Shown piece after piece: positions 21,039 through 31,109 of a stretch of DNA of 64,000 bases. A program made the position numbers and the translations under genes. The stretch lies in the NCBI GenBank assembly GCA_013368375.1, contig JAACJP010000006.1, positions 620,001 to 684,000 on the forward strand, in the 5' to 3' direction. The stretch's first letter is position 1, and every line of letters begins with the position of its first letter. The stretch is from Tricholomella constricta (taxonomy: Eukaryota; Basidiomycota; Agaricomycetes; Agaricales; Lyophyllaceae). Under the pieces are notes generated by a model, which searched no databases, was not told the DNA's origin, and saw only the letters and a list, made by a program, of their open reading frames with translations.

Positions 21039-24000
21039 ATGGATTTCCGAAGTTTTGCCTCTCCCTCACCTCACCTCGCTTACTCTACAGAGTTTTTTGA
21101 TGCTCTCAGTGTCTCGCAAATTTGCGAGTTATCCTATCCTGTTGTTGCGCCTGTGGGGTCTGTCTTGGCCATGAACCTGTCTTCGAACACGCCGACCTCT
21201 GCCTCTGCCACTGTGATCAAGCCGGGCGAGGTTATTCCCAGTTTTCGGGACCTGACATCCATCACGGCCCATATGGAAGCCGACTACAACACTAACGGGA
21301 TGCGATCGGCCTGGGTAAAATTCCGGTACTTGGAAGAAGAGTACGAGATGGTTTATCATTTTTCTAAGGTGCGTCAGTTGAGCTTTGTGTTTATAAGCGG
21401 AACTGACCTTTTCTTGACCTTGCGGCATTATAGATCAACCTCATTCGGAACGTTACCAATTACGAGCCCGCTGTACAAGCTTTTCGCCACCTTATAAGCC
21501 ATCTTCAGTCTGCCCAGTTCCGCCTCGGTCCCGCCTGGGATACATTTCTCAAAATGTCGTTCACAGCAAGAATCGAAGGTTTTTTTGTCACTGACTTTCC
21601 TCTATATCAATTAGAGTGTCTCTTAGGCGAAAACTGGCTGGAAGAGGACATTTTTAATGCCCTCTTGGAGCTCTCCTACTTCCGACGGGCACACAGGATG
21701 CAGGATTTGGTCCCCGCAGAATTTAACGAGCAACCTCGCCATCTACCCGTGCCTGACATTCTCCTCCTTCCAACTTCCTTTCTGACAGATGCAATCCATG
21801 CCCACAACACTGATAGCCCATTATACACACCCGAAATACGAGCTCTGCGTCATCGTGTCTCTACTACTGAAGTTCGCGTGATTGCAATGAGTTCGGTGAC
21901 GGACAATCACTTCACAGCGTTTGTCTATCGATCTGGATCTCCAATTATAGACTATGGTGATTCACTGCACCACTCACCACCGCTCGATGTTCTCACTGTG
22001 ATTCAATGGATCCTGGCCGGTGTTTGTCAACCACCGATCACAGATATCAAGGCAGGCGTTATTGCACGGCAAGGTCCAGGAAACGGCAACGGGAGTTGTG
22101 GGATTGCTGCGCACAATTTTATCGAAATCGCAGCCGAGACTTGCATCGGGCTTCGAGCGTGGAACGGCTCTCAGGCACAAACATTTCGAGATGCTGCTCT
22201 CGAAGATCTCGTCCGATTTCATCATATAGCCTTGCAATGTAACGGGAACTTTTTAAGCTGGACAACAAAGATATCTCGGGATTATGACATGAGTTTGCCA
22301 TCCACCCATGTGTCCTCGGTATCGGGATATAATGATTTCAATGTCTACGCACCCCTCGTATGTGTTTCCATATATAACTGTTCAGCCGTAACTTATTCAT
22401 ATATTGACAGACCGTTCACCCTGTCTCATGTTTGCAACGGTCAGAAATCACGTATCTCAGCAAGCAGATCAAACCGTACATGCCAAAAGCACATGTTCCC
22501 CCTGTCGCACAACTGAAATCTATGCCCATCAATCATACTCCGCCGCCACTCCTTCCTCCATTTGAACCCATATCAACACCACGAAAAGTAATGTTGCCGC
22601 CTTCTCCTGACACTAAACAATTCATCCAATTTTCACCCACCCGTCTTTCTCATAAACAACGTCAGCAAAGCTCGCCAGAAATCATCACAATTGATTCCTC
22701 ACCCATTCGCGATTCCTCTGATGTAGCGATGTCCGACATTCTGGATTTGTTGCCACCCAAAGGAGGAAATGCGGAAGTCAAGCAGCCCTTGTTCATCGAT
22801 CTCTGCTCGCCCCAAATTCTCTCTCAGATCAAAAGCATCAAATCCGAATCACTCGTCATTGACCTCTGCTCTCCTCCAAAATTTCCAACTAAGTTGGAGG
22901 TCCTGGATCTTTGCACACCTCCCAGCCACAAAACAAAGAAGCGTCGACTCCGTGTGTTGTCTCCTTCCTTCGATGGCGCTCCCGAAGCCAAGGGTCGGAT
23001 AGTCGAGGCTGCACCTGGTGTCATCTGTCTTGGATCTGTCTTTGATTCCCTAGAAGAAGCTCAAGCTGCAATTTATGCACGAGAGGAGCAACTCGGACAC
23101 AGATGGTGGATGGCGCAGAGCAAGAGTGACGCACAGGGAAATCGGAAAAAGATGACCTTCCGATGCAACCATTATGCACAACATATCCCCACTCACTCCA
23201 CGTTGATCGACCCATCTGACCATCGGAAGGGCAAGTCTATCAGAACAGGCTGCAGGGCACATGTCAACGTAAACCGTGTTGTGCATTCGTCACTTTGGAG
23301 TGTTACCACTGCCTCATGGGATCACAACCATCCACGCGAAGTGCCAGAAGGTGCTCCAATCCGTCGCCGCCCAACCATGGAGCAGAAGGCAACAGTCTCT
23401 CAGCTATCTACCAGTGCTTCTCAGCATTTCAGTCGGGGTCAGATTGCGGCAGTCTTACAGGCGCAAACAGGGTCATCTCTCGAGCCACGCCAAATCAGTA
23501 ATATGATGGGGAGTGCCCGAAGGGAAGCACGCGATGAGGTTGCCAGCCTTGGTGGTGACATACATGCCATTCTTGCAAGCCTTCAGCAGAAATCAGAAGA
23601 GGCTCATGGCTGGCGGTTTCATCTGAAGCTTGATGAATACTCAGTAGCGACAGCAATCTGGTGGCAGTCACCACTTCAAGTGGAGCTTGCATGGCGATTT
23701 AGCGACATCTTGATCAACGACAACACTTATAACCGCAACCGCACTGGTTATCCCTTGAACGTTGGCATCACTATTGATGGTCACGGTGCTTCTCGAAATA
23801 TTTGGTATGCATTCCATGCCGTCGAAGATCGTGCCCATTTCTCGTGGGTATTCAAATGCCATGTTGAAAGCGCAGGTGTTCCCCCGGAATGCTTACTCTC
23901 TGATCGACACAAGGCCCTGATCGCAGCGGCCGAACAAACCATTCCCCTCACCGAGCACTATTTCTGCATTCACCACCTAGGTGGTAATGTGGAGCAGAAT

Positions 24001-25668
24001 CTCCGTCGCACACTTTCGCCGGACAGCTGGGCTCATTTCAAGAACACTTTTTGGGCTGTTTATCGATCGGTCTCGCCCGATGAATTTGAACGGAAGTGGC
24101 AAGAGCTTACAGCACAGTTTCCCCCTGTTAAAAAGTACCTTGATGAAGAGCTCTATCCATGTCGTAGCCAGTGGGCTTGGGCATACACGAGCTATCAGTT
24201 CACGTGTGGGGTGAGGACTAATGGCCGTGTCGAAGGCGAAAATCGTGTCAACAAGGCAATCGGAGGCCCCAAGAAAACACTCAAGCAGCTATTTGATGGC
24301 TTGAATGAGCGAACTGATGGTCAGACTGTCCAAGAGTTGACCAAAGTACGAGATGTGAGTTTTCTTGTTGTATATCCTTCACCAGCTAATGTCATCTTTT
24401 GATTCAGTCGTCTCGCCGGCAACACCCTACAAGCATTGAGAGCATTTTTCCGGGACCGCTCAATCTTCTACGAAAATATGCTGGACCCTTTGCGCTAACA
24501 ACATGCTTTACACAGATGGAAGCTAGTATGTATTATCGGACCGAGACCATGTTGCGTCCTGAGGGCGTGCAAGATTGGGTGCAAATTTTTTTGTCAGTGC
24601 ATCGACATTATACTTACTCTGTTGCATAGCTGGAATATGCGGTTCGGGTTAGCCCCTCAGTCGGATATAATTGGGAAAATGGTGAAGAATTGGTGCGTCA
24701 TGATAAGGAAATTTTTTTTCATACTATGTCTGACCGCTGGATGTCTGTCATAGCACATGATGAACTCCTTCAAAAACGACAGTTCTCATATATCTACTTT
24801 GTTCTTGTTACGATTAATTCGTGGCCGAGGCCTTGCCGTCAAGCACCTCTTTCGGGTCACTCATATTGGAACACAGGCCTTACATATGGTTGCAGTTCTT
24901 GTTGACGATAACTATGTCTGTGACTGTTGCATGGGTATGAACCTGGGTCTCCCATGTCGGCACTATTTTCAAGTGTTAAGTGCTATGAGCCGGCTGAAAT
25001 TCAACCTTGGTCTTGTGCGCCCCCGGTAAGCCCAATGTTCATGATATTCAAATGATATTCAAGGTCGGATCACATAGGTGGTATCAAGACAAAAATTTGA
25101 ACTTGCAAAGCATCCCGGCAGCAGTAGCGAGGGAGGCTCAGACACAACGCCCCGATGCCAACCTCCCAGCCTCGCAACAGACCTCTCTCGTAACAGCCAA
25201 CCCTCTCCAGACACCAAAACACCACACTCCGCCTGTACCACCCCCCACCCAAACTGTCCCTGCTCGCACAGTGTACCACGAAGCAAACGCCGCCCTGCGG
25301 CCGCTGACGAGTGCTGTTCAGACTCAAGAACAGCTCGATGAACTGCTGGATGACCTGGATGAGCTTCGGTACGTCCAGTGTATGAGCAGTGATGAATAAA
25401 AGAACTCACGACAATTTTTAGTGCTGCTCGTCGTCGGGCTACAGAGGAGGACCAGATACATGATCCACCCATCTCAAATCCAAAAGGGAGACCCCGGACA
25501 CAGCGGATGACCGGAGCAATTGAAGGCCCCGCTAGAGGAGGAGGTGGGGCTAGAAGAGGCCTACGAGGGCAGTCGTCTGGGAGGAAGTGCGGTGTTTGTC
25601 GCGCCATCGGTCACACACGAGCCACTTGTCCTGTGCTGCTTTCCGGCGAGCCACTGTCACATAGATAA
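21039..25668 (+). CDS. MULE transposase fused to an N-terminal C48 (Ulp1-like) protease domain
   Basis: The predicted protein is about 1414 residues from eight exons: 21039-21368, 21434-22357, 22411-24354, 24408-24578, 24630-24692, 24754-25014, 25064-25368 and 25422-25668. Every junction is GT-AG and keeps frame. Residues about 225-365 resemble a C48 cysteine protease, with His269 in DNHFTAFVY, Asp286 in IIDYGDSLHH and Cys332 in GNGSCGIAAHNF. A linker has repeated IDLCSP-type motifs. A FAR1/WRKY-like DNA-binding section follows (FRCNHYAQH, then CRAHVNVNRV). The MULE catalytic core shows Asp855 in INDNTYN, Asp916 in LLSDRHKAL and Glu1026 in GRVEGENRVNK. A SWIM finger reads VCDCCMGMNLGLPCRHYF. 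The C-terminus ends with a zinc knuckle, CGVCRAIGHTRATCP. The start at 21039 is the first in-frame ATG. The protease's role is unknown; it might process SUMO-type modifiers or the transposase itself. Confidence 0.85.
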
Positions 25669-26023
25669 ATAGTGAATATTTACCTTTTTCTGACCGTAAG
25701 GGTGAGTGACATGGAGAAGGAGTAGCAGATACAATTGTACTCACGGGCGCTGTCACCATCGAGGCCTGAGTTTGCACCGATGGACTCTGACCAGAACCAC
25801 CCCCTGATTCTGAACTGATGACGCCGGTCCGATGTGCGCGCTTGTACCTCATCAGAAAGGTGTATGTGTTGCGTTATACTTGCTCGCGATCGGGACAAGT
25901 GGACGTGGACTGGATCATTCAAAATTTCGCGTTGGCATTCAGGGCAGGTAATAACGTCACTTGTTTGTTTCTCGGATTCTTGCTCTCAGATTCTTGCACC
26001 CGGGTTTCCATACAAGCGTCAAA

Positions 26024-26072
26024 AAGAAACCCGGGTTTTTCTGAGAAACGGGGTTTCCAAATAGTTTTATCC
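26024..26072 (-). repeat. Right terminal inverted repeat of MULE
   Basis: This is the inverted partner of 20411-20459. An additional nearby CCCGGGTTTCC copy (about 25999-26009) gives the right end a second subterminal motif. Confidence 0.95.
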
Positions 26073-26081
26073 ATTGATGAA
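26073..26081. repeat. Target-site duplication of MULE, right copy
   Basis: ATTGATGAA directly follows the right inverted repeat and matches 20402-20410 exactly. Confidence 0.95.
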
Positions 26082-27331
26082 GAGACGTTGAGAATCCAGT
26101 CGCGCCAAGGAGGAAATGATGATTTTCGGATGAGGTCCTGATTTGGAAGGCGTGATGTGACCGACAGATGCTGCTCAACACCTCCAATGCTCGACATCCG
26201 GAGCTCAGTTGTGCTAGTAGTATTACCTGGAGCAAGTCTTGAACATATGAAGGCTGATGCCTAGAAAAAATTCTGGATAACTTCTGTAATAGCCTTGGAT
26301 CTGGCCGTCAAAATTTCACAATTATCCAAATCCTCGACTGATCACTCTCTCTTATTTTGCACAAGATGACTATTCTCCTCCAAGATCGAGAGACATATAG
26401 CTATATAGTATACACTCATCATAAAAAAAACTCCGAGCTGATTGAGCAACAGGATCTGAAGAAATCGGAGTTTGTGTCAAGGAGTGGTGGTGTGTCAAGG
26501 ACCGGTGAAAGACTGTAGTTGAAGAAATTGACAATGCTTGATCTGTTGCTGTCAGCATCCTGCACTCACCATCACGACTGTTGACTACTTAGGGATTTGA
26601 TATTTACGGGTGCGGGCTGATCACAGGAAACATAAGCGATTGCTAAGGCTTTGTAAGCCTGCGCACGTTAGCCTAAGCTTAGATAAGGCTTGCGCGCGTA
26701 CGAAATTTCGGTTTCTATATCTTTTCCCTGCTTTACATAACTGTATGTACCTGGGTTGTGGTGGCCACCGCGGGCACCTGCCGGTGACGTGCACGTGACC
26801 GGCTTCCCGCGCCAAAATCTCATGTCTGGTAACGTCGCCGAGACGCACCACCCGTCGAACCGTATACACCCCGGAAGAGGCAAGGTCTCACTCGTTAGAA
26901 GTACCGATGGGAGAGAACGAGGAACCTTCGTTCGAGCAGTGTTCGATCGAAGGTGGCCGGTGAGTCTCAATATGTTCAAACGAGCGTCTGATTGACTTGG
27001 GGCGCAGGTTATCTTCAAACACGACTATTTAGCTTGTACTCATTTTCTTCACTTTATTCGATCTGTTCGAACTCGCTGAACGCGAAAAACGAAGCATTCG
27101 GCTTGCTGATTGAAGTGATTGGCACGGTCGATCATCGCAAACGATGTCGGTGCGTGCGATCGAAAATATCGCCACTCGAGCCCGTCTAACTTTCGATCGA
27201 GCCTCAATCCCTGTTTCGTTTTCTTCGGGTGTGATGTGGAGGTGTCTCAGCTTGCGCTGTTCTCCCCCACGCCGTCAGCACTGTCTCCTGTCTCTTTTCT
27301 ATTCAAGTGACAACCCTTCTAGCCCGGTACC
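26082..27331. other. Intergenic region with no convincing gene
   Basis: This 1.25-kb stretch contains only short frames without family resemblance. It should include the promoter of the gene that starts at 27332; C/T-rich tracts precede that start (27265-27325). Confidence 0.4.
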
Positions 27332-29041
27332 ATGCCCAACATCATCGAGAGGCCGTACGAAGCCAGTGATCTGTGAGTAGAGGATTTTTATGATGAGAAC
27401 AGGTGTTACTGAGTTTTCCAGAACTGTGAAGAAGGCAGTGCTCCTGGACATGGTTAAACGGCAGCGCGACAAATGGCCGCTCGCTTCGTTCAACCCGTCG
27501 AAAACCAGAGTCGAGACTCTGAAGGAACACCTCCTGTCAGGAGGGTTCACAAAGCAGGTGGTCTTCGAAGATACCACGCTGGAACCCCCTTGCCTTGCGG
27601 TTGCCGGCCCTCGGAGCTCACCAGCGTCTGCAACAGGTATGTACGTGCTCCGCATGCACAGGCTTGCACAATGACATAGTCAGACTTGAAAGGACGCCCA
27701 TTAGATCGGCCAGAGAACGTGACGGAGCCTTTACTCCTTCAGGCGGAGGGAGGCGACTCGAGGCATGATTCAACAAGTGAGAGTCCATCACAATTCACAC
27801 TTTTGCAGTCCTCTCATTGTTCAACTTCACAGAAACTCCTCCTCCTCCTCGAACAGCCGCACCGCATTTGAATGCAGCGCTGCTTGAACTCCAGGCTTCG
27901 AAGGATCAAGAGGACGAGGTAAGTCATTGTCTCAGAATCGATGCTGCTGCGAAAGTTTGAATCAATATTCCAGCTCTACAGACGACACGAAGATCTCCGC
28001 CAGGTCCGTCTGTTGATCGAAGAATGGGAAGACACATCGGCCGTCAAGAAACGCGTCGAAAACGTAGATCTGCGACCACTCGAGGTTCGTCCAGCTGGTG
28101 ATTGGGACGTTCGAGCTGCCGATGTCCTCTGCGCGCTCCAAAGCTCATTCTCGGCGATCAAAGGCAGGTCCTTCGTTGAGTCACGCTATGTTGCTTATGT
28201 CGCTTGTACTGTACAGGCGTTGTGAAGGTCTCCGTCCCTGACTCAACAGACCGTGAATATCGACGATGCTTCGCGAACATGGCTCATGACGGAAAGCCTT
28301 TGATGAACACCGAGACCAAGCCAGCCACTTTGAGAGTTCAAGACACAACAATACAGCTCATCATCGAGCACGTGCGTATCTCTTTTTCCTTGCTCAGCCA
28401 TGCGTACTTCTATGGTTAGAACTAGATACCTTCTGCAGTTGCGCATATGCGCGAAACCACTCAAACTGTGCGCACGGGCTGCAAACGCATTCACGATGAT
28501 TCTGACAATGACTCTAATTGGCGGAGAGCGACGGATCGAAAACTGGCGAGGAATACAGCTGCCTCCAAAAAAGAAGAGCGAGAAGACATTGAGTGGCTGA
28601 AGCGTCAAGCAGCTACTTGGCCTGGCTACGCGGAGTTCTGTTCCAACCGCAATCGAAAGTTGAACAATCCAACGCGAGTCCGATTTTGGACCTTCGCCGC
28701 TAATTTTTCAAGCACTCATCACAAGACATATCTCGACATCCCTGTACGTGTTTTCCTCTCGCTTTTTGATGCTTGATGTGAATGGTCTTTCTCTCTTCTT
28801 TGACCAGGGCAATCACCGTAAGATTCGGGTCACCAAGAAGGCAATTATGGATGCTCTGGGCATCGGAACTACGGCTCTTGCAGAGGCCGAGAACATGAGC
28901 AGGATCATAGGCATATACAGTGAACAAGGCGGCTTCCACCGATCCCAGGAGGTCGTTGACGCGCTACAAGATGACGAGCTTGTAGGCTCAGGGATCTTGG
29001 CGTCGTTCTTGATGCAATGGGAGCGGGACCACCCAATCTAA
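27332..29041 (+). CDS. Unrecognised multi-exon protein with SAP-like N-terminus
   Basis: I do not recognise a named family. Exons join in frame at GT-AG introns: MPNIIERPYEASDL, then TVKKAVLLDMVKRQRDKW with a TRVETLKEHLLSGGF helix pair that resembles a SAP-type nucleic-acid-binding motif (weak). A Pro-rich linker, a charged helix (DELYRRHEDLRQVRLLIEEW), a central block with DREYRRCFANM, and a C-terminal block (EDIEWLKRQAATWPGYAEF) follow. The last exon contains KIRVTKKAIMDALGI and ends DHPI at TAA 29039-29041. The intron near 28375-28425 uses the acceptor at GAACTAG, which keeps frame. The TET/JBP-like gene follows on the same strand after 145 bp, so the two may belong to one accessory module (inference). 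Confidence 0.6.
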
Positions 29042-29185
29042 AATTTATTATCTCTTAACATTCATTATCTCTAAACATTTATTATATCTCTGTTATTATC
29101 TCTCTGACTAGTAAAGACGGCCACAATATTGGGAGCTTGAGCGTGGGCACCAACAGGCGTGAGTGAAGAAAATGTGTCGCGTTGC

Positions 29186-31109
29186 ATGGCTTCACCGAGG
29201 CGTCGCTTTTTTCAAGTCCGCGATCAAGAACTTTTGTCTGCTACAACCACTGCTGCCACTACTCAAGAAAATTCTTCTGCACCTCCCTCTTCTCAAGACG
29301 CACTTAGGGTACTACATATACAGGTAAAGTCCCGTACTTTTCTTCTGGGGCTGTTGCTCTCAGCCCAGTGCAATACAGCGCATTGGGCTACTTCAGGCAT
29401 CAAACCTGGGGCCAAGGAGACAAATGCGCTGTATTGCACTGGGCTGAGAGCAATGGCCTTCTGTACTCTAATAATTCACTGATACTATGCATGGATAGTG
29501 TTGATAACTCTTTCTTGAGCTAAAGGTTAACCATGCGTTCTGTACGTTTTTTCCAGCATTTCCTACAGCTTGAAACAGGACAGGCTAATGCAATGGGACT
29601 GAAGACGCGTTCTGGCGTCACATTCTCGCCGTACGACATGATACCCATCTATTGCGCGAAGGAGTTCGACTTTGCAATGCTGCTTCAGCAGTCAACACGC
29701 CTGGAGTCCGAGGATCTTGAGGACGACAATACCACCTGCGATGCTGCTGAAGTGACGATGGTTGAACATGAAGCCTCGTCTGAATCAGAGGATCAGCGTC
29801 TGCCGAAACGACTGCGGGTGGCTATTCCTAGCTCATCCATCGCCCCACAAATTCCTGAGGCCGTTTCTCTGAGCATGTCCCGCCGGCATTCTATTCGATG
29901 AAAGAAGCGAGCACTCCGCATACTCGAAGAAGGCCATGTACCGCGTTCGAAAACGCACGCGAAGTATGTTCGATCCTCCTTCCCGATTGCGACACCTCTC
30001 AAAAGTGAAGACCTTCCGACCACAAAGGGCGCCTACTCTGCGACGAACACCAAACAGACAGCTGGTGATAGGAAGGCCTGGACTGTTGATGAGCTGCTGA
30101 GAGAAGGGCTTAGTTACGTGCACTGGGATGGATTGTGAGCACCTGTGCACGCCAATTGCGCACTGTGCCCTTTTAACATTTTTCTTGCAGTAAAGATATG
30201 CCATTGATTGATAGCGAGGGTCGAATCATAGCCGTCCTCGTTGGTCAACCGAATGACTCAGGCTATGCTCAGGCTGTGGCAGCAGTGTATGATGCTATGG
30301 CGTGCGAGGCCCAGGCCACTACCTTTCATCAATGTGATGCAAACCATCGGCGTGGGGACTTTCCTGCTCTCAATGTTGGCGTCACCTATGGCAAGGGCAC
30401 AATCAAACCAGTAACAATCAACAATCACGGCTATAGCGAAATGGTCTCTCGCCTTCTTTCCAATAAAGACCTTCAGCGACTGGCTGCCTTCGACAGCGGT
30501 AAGCTCACTTTTACGTTGCAAAATTGGTTTCTCTGATAGTCTTGCCAAAAAATAGCTAGCTTTCAATTATGGGCGCCTGATGTCTACGGGTACTACAAGA
30601 GCCATCTCGATCCTCTTTGGGCAAAGATGCCTGATCTCCGACGTAACTTCAAATGCAGCATCTTCACAAGTGCTGCCTTTAACTTTGGCCCGAACGTTTG
30701 GACTTTTCGCCACCGTGATGCACAAAACTGTCCCTTTGGCTGGTGCGCTATCAAGGGCATGGGGCCGTACGATTCCACCAAAGGCGGCCACCTCATTCTC
30801 TGGGAGCTTGATCTTGTGATTGAGTTTCCTTCAGGCGCTCTTGCTCTAATTCCGTCTGCAACCATTTCCCACTCCAACGTTCCTGTGCAACCGGGAGACA
30901 GCCGTGCATCCTTCACGCAGTATTGTGCGGGTGGGCTATTTAGATACGTCGACAATGGATTCAAAACAGAGGGTGAGCTTGAAAAGATGGACAAGGAGGG
31001 ATACCAAGAAATGTGTGAAATGAAGAAGACACGGTGGGAGATGGGGCTGAGTCTTCTTAGCAAATTTGACGATATTGCGAAGTTCTCGAGCACAAATGTA
31101 CCGCTGTAA
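29186..31109 (+). pseudogene. TET/JBP-like 2-oxoglutarate/Fe(II) dioxygenase with an in-frame stop codon
   Basis: The C-terminal exon (30556-31109) carries what looks like a fungal TET/JBP oxygenase core: an HxD iron motif in FRHRDAQNCPFGW, KGGHLILWELDLVIEFPSG, the distal iron histidine in SATISHSNVP, and the 2-oxoglutarate arginine candidate in GDSRASFTQY. It ends STNVPL at TAA 31107-31109. Such enzymes oxidise 5-methylcytosine in DNA. Upstream exons start MASPRRRFFQV (29186) and continue after a long intron (about 29323-29556). A TGA at 29899-29901 sits in frame, with protein-like sequence continuing directly (KKRALRILEEGHVPRSK); the change looks like CGA to TGA. If the stop is real, the catalytic domain is not made unless translation restarts downstream. 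The family call rests on motif memory only. Confidence 0.65.
29354..29453. repeat. Perfect 31-bp inverted repeat (hairpin) inside an intron
   Basis: Arms 29354-29384 and 29423-29453 are exact reverse complements separated by 38 bases. Each arm is itself partly palindromic (GCCCAGTGC...GCATTGGGC around 29362-29388), so a branched fold is possible. It lies in the large first intron of the TET/JBP-like gene. No flanking direct repeat was found. Confidence 0.85.

Larger units (their letters stand above)
20411..26072 (+). mobile_element. Complete autonomous Mutator-like element (MULE), 5662 bp
   Basis: The element begins GGATAAAACTATTTGGAAAC at 20411 and ends with its reverse complement at 26072. 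The 49-bp terminal inverted repeats (20411-20459 and 26024-26072) differ at two positions, and each contains an AACCCGGGTTT palindrome. Perfect 9-bp target duplications (ATTGATGAA) flank it. Inside is one plus-strand multi-exon gene for a protease-transposase fusion, with about 630 bp of leader before its ATG and about 400 bp after its stop. Near-identical ends, a perfect duplication and an apparently intact gene point to recent insertion. A TATA-like TATATAA lies near 20630, in a position that could serve the transposase promoter (inference). Confidence 0.95.

Noticed and set aside
25550..25922. Minus-strand frames at the 3' end of the MULE
   Set aside because: They overlap the last transposase exon and non-coding subterminal DNA and show no protein-like pattern.
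20411..26072. Assigning the element to KDZ or hAT
   Set aside because: The 9-bp duplication, SWIM finger and DDE spacing fit MULE; KDZ and hAT make 8-bp duplications and have different transposases.
26598..27018. Frames in the 26.6-27.0 kb region on both strands
   Set aside because: Overlapping frames on opposite strands with no motif and no splicing partner.
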